A stretch of 64,000 nucleotides of DNA from assembly GCF_044596045.1 (NCBI RefSeq), contig NZ_CP138995.1:1798001-1862000 (forward strand), given 5' to 3'. This document shows positions 58,474 through 64,000 of this stretch, one piece after another. Each line of letters starts with the position of its first letter. Positions within the stretch are counted from its first letter, which is position 1. Under the pieces are notes generated by a model that searched no databases, was not told the origin of the DNA, and saw nothing but the letters and a program-made list of their open reading frames with translations. A program made the translations under genes and the position numbers. The stretch is from Flagellimonas sp947499585 (GTDB taxonomy: Bacteria > Bacteroidota > Bacteroidia > Flavobacteriales > Flavobacteriaceae).

Positions 58474-59016
58474 ATGGAAAAAGACACTTTAGAACAACTT
58501 AGATACCCTATTGGTACTTATAAAATTCCGCAGCCTATCACTGAAAAGCACATAAACGATTGGATTGCGATTTTAGAGCATTTACCGCAAAGATTAGAAG
58601 ATATGGTAACTCCACTTTCAAATGAGCAATTAGAAACGTCATACAGGCCAGGCGGCTGGACAGTGAGACAATTAGTGCACCATATATCGGATAGTCATCA
58701 TCATAGCTACATTAGATTTAAGTGGGGATTGACTGAGGATAACCCTGTGATTAAACCATATCTGGAAAAAGAATGGTCCAAATTGTTCGATGCACAATCG
58801 GCACCTATTCAAATGTCTTTAGATCATCTAAAAGCTGTACATGCTAAACTGGTTTATCTTTTGAAAGGACTCTCTGGGAAAGATTTAAAACGAAAATTCA
58901 CCCATCCTGAAGGTAATCAAGAGACCACTCTTGAGGAAAATATAGGTCGTTATGCATGGCATGGAAGCCATCATTTTGCACATATAGAGAGCTTGATTAA
59001 AAGAGAAGAATGGTAA
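58474..59016 (+). CDS. YfiT/BstA-type DinB-superfamily metal-dependent protein
   Basis: A 180-aa four-helix protein matching the YfiT/BstA group: LRYPIGTYKIPQPITEKHINDWIAILE at the start, SYRPGGWTVRQLVHHISDSHHHSYIRFKWGLTED, and the C-terminal YAWHGSHHFAHIESL. The three ligand histidines (in VHHISDSHHH and WHGSHHFAHI) are in place for a metal. Homologs transfer thiols such as bacillithiol; function here unknown since bacillithiol genes are not visible in the window. Confidence 0.88.
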   Translation: MEKDTLEQLRYPIGTYKIPQPITEKHINDWIAILEHLPQRLEDMVTPLSNEQLETSYRPGGWTVRQLVHHISDSHHHSYIRFKWGLTEDNPVIKPYLEKEWSKLFDAQSAPIQMSLDHLKAVHAKLVYLLKGLSGKDLKRKFTHPEGNQETTLEENIGRYAWHGSHHFAHIESLIKREEW

Positions 59017-59017
59017 T

Positions 59018-59539
59018 TTAAAGCTGTTTGGTTAACACCCACATCTCTTTTTCTGAAAGCTTTGCTCCTGACAGTTTTAATTCACTTTCTCTTTTGATTT
59101 TGAACCCATTTTTCAAGTAAAAGTTAATGGGGTTACCTTTTTTCATGGTGTCTAACCAAATAACATCTTTGTTTAAGTCTTTGGCATAGCTTTCTATGAG
59201 TTGTAAAACCATTTTACCAAGACCCTTACCAGAATAGGCCTGCAGAAGATAGATTTTTTCAGCTAGTAATGCATTTTCACTTGAAAGCTCATCAAGAGCT
59301 TTATTTTTAATCAACTTTACAATGCCTACTGTGGTATGTTCAGCTTGCACTAAGAAGTTTTCAATATTCGGGTCAAATAACTCATTCTGAACTATTGTTT
59401 TAGTGAAACTCTTTGAAATATACGGGGTTGAATCTTCATTTTCCCATAAATGAAGGTAATGCTCTTGATAGGATTTCTTCCCTACTAAAATATAAGTATC
59501 AATTGTTGAAGAATTGACTGGCTCAAAATAAATATTCAT
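59018..59539 (-). CDS. GNAT-family N-acetyltransferase
   Basis: A 173-aa acetyltransferase. The acetyl-CoA site is KIYLLQAYSGKGLGKMVLQLIESYAKD with the (Q/R)xxGxG/A-type stretch SGKGLGK, followed by VIWLDTMKKGNPINFYLKNGFKI typical of the fold. Substrate unknown. It starts 6 nt after the cupin gene and may be cotranscribed with it. Confidence 0.88.
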   Translation of the reverse strand: MNIYFEPVNSSTIDTYILVGKKSYQEHYLHLWENEDSTPYISKSFTKTIVQNELFDPNIENFLVQAEHTTVGIVKLIKNKALDELSSENALLAEKIYLLQAYSGKGLGKMVLQLIESYAKDLNKDVIWLDTMKKGNPINFYLKNGFKIKRESELKLSGAKLSEKEMWVLTKQL

Positions 59540-59545
59540 TGGACT

Positions 59546-59866
59546 CTATTCAGATTCACCACCTTCAGGACCATAAAAAATGACCCAGGTAGAAAAGTCA
59601 TCCGTAAAGTTTTCAAATCGGTGTTCCACACCTGCAGGTACAAATAAAAAGTCGCCAGGTGAAAAAGTTGTCCGTTCACCATCATTCATAAATTCTCCTG
59701 TTCCTGAAACTACAACATATACCTCATCTCGGGAATGCGGTTGTTGTAAATCTATTCTTTCTGGTTTATAGATTTCAACAGCCAGCGTTCCATGTTCAAA
59801 TAAGGTCAAGAATGGGGAATCTTGTTCAGCTAGTTTTTCAAGTGCTTTTTTTGGATTGATTTTCAT
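59546..59866 (-). CDS. Cupin-domain protein
   Basis: A 106-aa single cupin. Motif 1 is QQPHSRDEVYVVVSGTGEF (H..DE), motif 2 PGDFLFVPAGVEHRFENF with the His; the metal set His-Asp/Glu-His is therefore likely. Function unknown; small cupins include isomerases and dioxygenases. Operon-like with the GNAT gene downstream. Confidence 0.87.
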   Translation of the reverse strand: MKINPKKALEKLAEQDSPFLTLFEHGTLAVEIYKPERIDLQQPHSRDEVYVVVSGTGEFMNDGERTTFSPGDFLFVPAGVEHRFENFTDDFSTWVIFYGPEGGESE

Positions 59867-59898
59867 CTTAGGCAGCTTTTAGTTCAATAGGAAAATAA

Positions 59899-60459
59899 TC
59901 AGTTATCAGCCCATTTTATATTACAACCAATACTGGGTTTTTGATTTGCCTCTGGACTCCTTCCTTCCAGCAGTGCATCCATGGCATTTCTTAAATCAGT
60001 TCCGGTCAAGGGGATGCCATTGCCTGGCCTAGAATTATCCAATTGCCCACGATAGACAAGTTTTAAATCTTCGTCAAAAAGATAAAAATCTGGTGTGCAT
60101 GCCGCATCATATGCTCTGGCAACCTCTTGGGTTTCATCATATAAATAGGGAAAAGAATAGCTTTCCTCTTCAGCTTTAAGTTTCATCAAATGAGGTGCAT
60201 CTTGCGGATAATTGATTACGTCGTTACTCGAAATCGCAATAAAACCTACTCCTTTGGCTTGATATTCTTTTCCTAATCTGGAAATTTCAGGATTCACATG
60301 AATTACAAATGGGCAGTGATTGCAAATAAACATTACCACAGTGCCTTTATCACCTTTTAAATCCTCTAGTGAACGTGAAGCATTCGTTACCGTATCAATT
60401 AAATTGAAAGAAGGTGCTTTGGTGCCCAGTGGCAACATATTACTTGGTGTTCTTGCCAT
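59899..60459 (-). CDS. Thioredoxin-fold redoxin protein
   Basis: A 186-aa AhpC/TSA-Redoxin protein with the active-site motif MFICNHCPFV (C46-N-H-C49) and partner region GKEYQAKGVGFIAISSNDV, DFYLFDEDLKLVYRGQLD. There is no signal peptide, so it probably acts in the cytoplasm or is membrane-free. Start taken as ATG 60459 (MARTPSNML), 3 codons inside a longer frame. The CxxC form CNHC is characteristic of this group. Confidence 0.85.
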   Translation of the reverse strand: MARTPSNMLPLGTKAPSFNLIDTVTNASRSLEDLKGDKGTVVMFICNHCPFVIHVNPEISRLGKEYQAKGVGFIAISSNDVINYPQDAPHLMKLKAEEESYSFPYLYDETQEVARAYDAACTPDFYLFDEDLKLVYRGQLDNSRPGNGIPLTGTDLRNAMDALLEGRSPEANQKPSIGCNIKWADN

Positions 60460-60504
60460 TTTAAACAATTTAGGCGTATCCTTTTAAAAATCGCGAAACT
60501 TTAA

Positions 60505-63021
60505 TTACATCATTTGTCCAAAGAAAATAGCATTCATCAATAGTTTGTTGGTTCCATACCAAAAGGCTCTGAAATTAGTGTTGTCCGTAAAAAGAACTAC
60601 CCTCCCTTTGCCCATTCTTTTTGCTTTAAAAGGCACACTGTTCTTAATAAGTTCTTGATTTTCTTCTGAAATATAACCACTTAAAAGTGGGTTGTTGGTA
60701 TATTGGATAGGGTTGTCATAGCTATTCTTTTCTGGTTTTAGATAAACATTTGTGTTTCTGAACATGGCTAGTTTATCGTTTTTGTATCCAAAATTAATGG
60801 GATGTGAGCGATCTAGTTTTGTTTCGAAAATAGCGCCACCAGTAACTTGGGCTCCTTTAAAATCGCCTTTCTGGTCAAATGTTATGTTTTTGGCCACTAG
60901 CGTATCCTTCTTCATCTCAAGCTTCATGAACTCATGCTTGTTAAACCAATTGGCGGTGTTTCTATAGCCAATTACAGTTCCACCATTTTTTACCCAATTT
61001 TTGATTTTTTCAGCACCTTGCTTATCCAAAATTTTATTCCCCCATCCACTAGGTAAAATCAAGTCTGTGTATTTATCCAGATCAGCAGTGTTGAAGTACC
61101 GAGTGTCTATTTTGGTGATTTTCATATCATAACGAGTATCAAACAGATGCCAAATCTCGCCGGCATCATAAGAACGCACGCCATCACCAACCAAAATGGC
61201 TACTTTTTGTTTTTTGATAGGGTCAAAATCATTACTTCCCAAATCTATTCCTTTGGTAAGCCCAGTGGAAACCGCAGTAATTTTAATCCTGCTGTCTTTT
61301 GCTACTTCATTTAAAAAGTTGTGCAAATCCTCTGGGTTTAATTTCTGATTTTGCACTGGTACCATTATGGTGCCATAATCATATTGTTTACCTTCTAAAG
61401 AAAATAGAGATTTAGCTGTTTTTGCCCGTAACCCTTTTTGCAAAATTTTATTCAAAGCTTTTGGAGTGTAATACTCATGCCACTCAAACAAATAGGCATA
61501 ATTACTCTGTTTATCTGTTCCACCTTTAGGTGCTTGAAAATCGGTGACCTGAGGCCCAGCATTGGAAAGCGAGGTTAAATTTGCATAATCTACATTAAAC
61601 GACAAGGGAAATGTCCATGCGGAAATATCATAAAAAAGACTGTCTTGGAAGGTTGTTCTTTTCTCAAACATGGCATTGATCAGCCTTGGATTTTTTTGAT
61701 TCATTGGAACAACGTAGCTGTATCCTTTTTTGTACGTCTTCCCAGAAATAGTTGCATCGGCCGCCAATTCATGAAATTTTATTTTGTGTCGATTCAAAAT
61801 TTCTGCCAAATGCCAAGTTTTGGAAGCATCCTTACTATCACCGAAAATGATTGCTTTGGTTTTGCTTTTTGCGACTTCTGAGCGCATGTCGCGATAAAAC
61901 TTCTGTTGGTAATCCAATATTTTGGTACGCATGTTTTTAGCGGCCTCTATAGTGGACATGGCTGTAGTGAATTGGTTTCTGATGGTAAATGGAAAGGTCA
62001 GCGTACCATTCTCACTTTCTTGAATATGTCCTCTGGAACTTCCTTGTTCAAAAAGAATTCCTATGCTACCATTAACATCTGGAAAGGTGGAGCCTTTTCC
62101 ATAATAATAGTCGTCGTAATTTTCTTCGGAATAATAGAGAGAACCAATTTTGTCCAATGCTTTTGCATGGTAAGTAGCAATTTCTTTTGTGAGCTCTTGA
62201 TTAACCTTTGGGGTTAAAGGGTTTACTCTTGTAGGTTCTCCCGGCTGGAAGAAAAAGGTAGAATTTGTGCCCATTTCATGATGATCCGTCAAAATATTTG
62301 GCAACCAATTGTGAAAGGTTTCAATACGCGCCCTACTTTCTGGAAGTTGCACGGGTAACCAATCACGGTTCATATCAAACCAATAATGGTTCGTCCGTCC
62401 ACCAGGCCATACTTCATGGTATTCTCTTTCGTTATTATCAGAATTCAAGTTTTTACTTTTATTTACATTGGCCCAATATGCAAAACGTTGAAGGCCGTCT
62501 GGATTAAAACTTGGATCTAAAAGAATGACCATATTCTCCAACATGGCATCAATTTCCGGACCTTGTGCAGCAGCCAGATAATATGCGTAGGCCAGAGAGG
62601 CATTTGAGCCACTTGGTTCGTTTCCATGAATGGAAAACCCTTGGTAGACAACTATGGGCATTTCTGAAGTATTTGTAGTGCCACCTTCGGATAACGCAAC
62701 ATGTTGCTGTCTTATGGTTTCAATATTTTGATGATTTTTTGGTGTGGTAATGGTTAGTAAAAGAACGGGTCTACCTTCATAAGTTTTTCCGCGATCTTCT
62801 ATTGTAATTCTATCACTTGAAGCGGCAAGTTGCTGCATGTAGAACGCTAGTTTATCATGGGTCACATGCCATTCTCCAACTTCATGTCCAATAACTTCGG
62901 CTGGTTTTGGAATATTAGGATTATAAGAAGTATTACCGGGCAAGTAATAGTCCAAGGTTACATTTTGAGCCATTAGCCCGAGTCCAAGCATCATAAAGAA
63001 CAAGATGTTGAATTGTTTCAT
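60505..63021 (-). CDS. Secreted M14-family zinc carboxypeptidase
   Basis: An 838-aa exported metallopeptidase. Signal peptide 1-19 (LMAQ). The M14 domain has the zinc motif SIHGNEPSGSNAS (H132, E135), DPSFNPDGLQRF, the substrate region WFDMNRDWLP, and DHHEMGTNSTFFFQPGEP with the third ligand, then GIGILFEQGSSRG with the catalytic Glu. A large C-terminal part (~400-838) contains a glutamine-amidotransferase-like fold (KVAILVGDGVRSYDAGEIW, LILPSGWGNK). Large forms like this are frequent in Flavobacteriia. It is alone, next to a terminator. Confidence 0.9.
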   Translation of the reverse strand: MKQFNILFFMMLGLGLMAQNVTLDYYLPGNTSYNPNIPKPAEVIGHEVGEWHVTHDKLAFYMQQLAASSDRITIEDRGKTYEGRPVLLLTITTPKNHQNIETIRQQHVALSEGGTTNTSEMPIVVYQGFSIHGNEPSGSNASLAYAYYLAAAQGPEIDAMLENMVILLDPSFNPDGLQRFAYWANVNKSKNLNSDNNEREYHEVWPGGRTNHYWFDMNRDWLPVQLPESRARIETFHNWLPNILTDHHEMGTNSTFFFQPGEPTRVNPLTPKVNQELTKEIATYHAKALDKIGSLYYSEENYDDYYYGKGSTFPDVNGSIGILFEQGSSRGHIQESENGTLTFPFTIRNQFTTAMSTIEAAKNMRTKILDYQQKFYRDMRSEVAKSKTKAIIFGDSKDASKTWHLAEILNRHKIKFHELAADATISGKTYKKGYSYVVPMNQKNPRLINAMFEKRTTFQDSLFYDISAWTFPLSFNVDYANLTSLSNAGPQVTDFQAPKGGTDKQSNYAYLFEWHEYYTPKALNKILQKGLRAKTAKSLFSLEGKQYDYGTIMVPVQNQKLNPEDLHNFLNEVAKDSRIKITAVSTGLTKGIDLGSNDFDPIKKQKVAILVGDGVRSYDAGEIWHLFDTRYDMKITKIDTRYFNTADLDKYTDLILPSGWGNKILDKQGAEKIKNWVKNGGTVIGYRNTANWFNKHEFMKLEMKKDTLVAKNITFDQKGDFKGAQVTGGAIFETKLDRSHPINFGYKNDKLAMFRNTNVYLKPEKNSYDNPIQYTNNPLLSGYISEENQELIKNSVPFKAKRMGKGRVVLFTDNTNFRAFWYGTNKLLMNAIFFGQMM

Positions 63022-63056
63022 AAGATTGTGTTTGTGTTAGTCATTGCTAAAAATAA

Positions 63057-63085
63057 AAAACGACCTGCTTAGTAGAGGTCGTTTT
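63057..63085. terminator. Intrinsic terminator of the PUR gene
   Basis: AAAACGACCT (63057-63066) / AGGTCGTTTT (63076-63085), 9-nt loop, 22 nt past the PUR stop, T tract on the minus strand. Confidence 0.85.
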
Positions 63086-63107
63086 AAGTTTTTTTTAGAG
63101 ATTCAGT

Positions 63108-63482
63108 TTAAATGTCATCGAAATCAACATCTGTAAAGTTTCCTGTTGCCTCTCCATTTTCACTTGCATTGTTTTCTTCTTCTTTCTTGAAATCTTTTTG
63201 ATGTCTTTCTGAGATCACTTCTTGGCCTTTTTCATCAATAATGTAATCCATCATTTCCTCCATGATTTCTTTAAAAGCTGTAAAATCTTCCTTGTATAAG
63301 TAGATTTTATGCTTCTTGTAGTGAAAAGAACCATCATCATGTGTGAATTTTTTGCTTTCGGTGATTGTTAAATAGTAATCGCCAGCCTTGGTGCTTCTTA
63401 CATCAAAAAAGTAGGTTCTTCTCCCTGCCCGTAGTACTTTGGAGTGAATTTCTTCCTGATCCATTATATCTTTATCGCCCAT
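63108..63482 (-). CDS. PUR-family DNA/RNA-binding protein (DUF3276)
   Basis: A 124-aa PUR-domain protein (PurA-like Whirly-type fold) with IHSKVLRAGRRTYFFDVRSTKAGDYYLTITESKKF and FHYKKHKIYLYKEDFTAFKEIMEEMMDYI, plus the typical acidic tail ending FTDVDFDDI. ATG 63482 (MGDKDIMDQEEI) is chosen; the longer ORF adds 15 atypical residues. Binds single-stranded purine-rich nucleic acid in family members. Confidence 0.88.
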   Translation of the reverse strand: MGDKDIMDQEEIHSKVLRAGRRTYFFDVRSTKAGDYYLTITESKKFTHDDGSFHYKKHKIYLYKEDFTAFKEIMEEMMDYIIDEKGQEVISERHQKDFKKEEENNASENGEATGNFTDVDFDDI

Positions 63483-63563
63483 ATGGTCTAGTGTGTCGTT
63501 TAATGCAATGTTGAATAATTCTATCAAAAATGTAAAAAAAATGCTAATCCAGCAACTTTTTTA

Positions 63564-64000
63564 TCATTCTTTCTCAGAGAGTTGGTTAAGGTAGAGCTCT
63601 TTGTAGTATCCTTCAATATTGTTTAATTTTTCATGTGTGCCTTCTTGGATTATTGTACCATTTTCAAGTACAATTATCTTATCTGCATTTTTTGCAGAAG
63701 ATACTCTATGGCTTACAATAAGTGTAGTTTTATTCTGAGACACTTGTTTTAAATTATTCAATATCTCTTCCTCTGTTTCTGTATCTACTGCAGACAAGCA
63801 ATCATCAAAAAGATATATTCGCGGGTCTTTTAACAAAGCTCTGGCTATTGATACTCGTTGTTTTTGCCCACCACTTAAAGTAATACCGCGCTCGCCAAGA
63901 ACAGTGTCATATTTTTTAGTGAACCCTTCAATGTTTTCGTGAACTACCGCTTTTTTGGCCACGGATACAATTTCTTCAAATGAAGCATTTTCATTTCCAA
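63564..64000 (-). CDS. ABC exporter, C-terminal part of ATPase domain (cut by window edge)
   Basis: The frame is open to the right edge; the visible 144 codons are the end of an ABC exporter half-transporter (MsbA/LmrA type). Present are VLGERGITLSGGQKQRVSIARALL (signature LSGGQ), Walker B IYLFDDCLSAVD (with D in place of the usual Glu after DD: LFDDCLSAVD), and the H-loop SHRVSSA. The signature and Walker B residues indicate a functional NBD; the DD in place of DE suggests a degenerate site in a heterodimeric exporter. Substrate unknown. Confidence 0.88.
   Translation of the reverse strand, partial: GNENASFEEIVSVAKKAVVHENIEGFTKKYDTVLGERGITLSGGQKQRVSIARALLKDPRIYLFDDCLSAVDTETEEEILNNLKQVSQNKTTLIVSHRVSSAKNADKIIVLENGTIIQEGTHEKLNNIEGYYKELYLNQLSEKE

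Noticed and set aside
1..64000. Defence island, prophage, insertion sequence or CRISPR array
   Set aside because: No transposase, integrase, cas or restriction gene and no repeat-spacer pattern was found; the region reads as ordinary chromosome.

Overview
The window looks like a chromosomal segment of a marine-type member of the Flavobacteriaceae (Bacteroidota). The DNA is AT-rich, and several genes are preceded by the Bacteroidota -7 promoter box TAnnTTTG rather than by a Shine-Dalgarno sequence. The gene content also fits: a type III and a eukaryote-like type II glutamine synthetase, fused isobutyryl-CoA mutase, a cyclophilin-FKBP fusion, a DnaJ with only two zinc modules, PUR/DUF3276, DUF4197, DUF4266, DUF3570 and membrane AraC regulators. 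No IS element, prophage, CRISPR array or recognisable defence island was seen. Both ends cut a gene (a LacI-type regulator on the left, an ABC exporter on the right).

Layout. 1-6.3 kb: galactoside use. A LacI-type regulator tail is followed by a long leader with a palindrome, 10-bp repeats and an intrinsic terminator, then cytoplasmic GH36 alpha-galactosidase, a sodium/sugar symporter, galK and galT. 6.5-13.7 kb: tRNA-Arg(ACG), apt, a DUF885 peptidase-like lipoprotein, an orphan terpenoid-cyclase-fold protein, an SPFH/band-7 protein and a Ca2+/Na+ antiporter. 13.8-18.5 kb: divergent GSII and GSIII glutamine synthetases, then purM. 18.5-22 kb: a compact cell-envelope redox operon (Rieske lipoprotein, thioredoxin, ApbE flavin transferase, DUF4266 lipoprotein, DUF3570 barrel). 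22-29.3 kb: prfA, pyrF, an alpha/beta hydrolase, a membrane AraC regulator, DUF4197 and purU. 29.4-36.8 kb: icmF, an Lrp-type regulator and assorted secreted or lipoproteins. 36.9-40.8 kb: porin, amt and PII for ammonium uptake, then crcB and two small membrane proteins. 40.9-44.3 kb: an NTP pyrophosphohydrolase, ilvE, mnmD and a TIGR01777 epimerase-like protein. 44.4-49.5 kb: grpE-dnaJ, a NatAB-type ABC exporter and an MscS channel. 49.5-57 kb: a DUF6268 barrel, an NtrC-like regulator without a DNA-binding domain, PPK2, an M28 peptidase and a dual-family immunophilin. 57-64 kb: two micropeptides, cold-shock protein, peroxiredoxin, small enzymes, an M14 peptidase, a PUR protein and the ABC exporter end.

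The two least explained items are these. First, a family of three tiny single-helix membrane proteins (27, 28 and 59 aa) shares the pattern MxTFF..L..LL..N..LL..SVN; two are in tandem at 57 kb and one lies ahead of crcB at 40 kb. Second, the Rieske/thioredoxin/ApbE/DUF4266/DUF3570 operon encodes a flavin transferase but no classical flavinylated partner; the DUF3570 protein carries a weak DxxSGxS match. Nitrogen handling (GSII, GSIII, PII, Amt, porin) and galactose catabolism are the best-defined metabolic themes.
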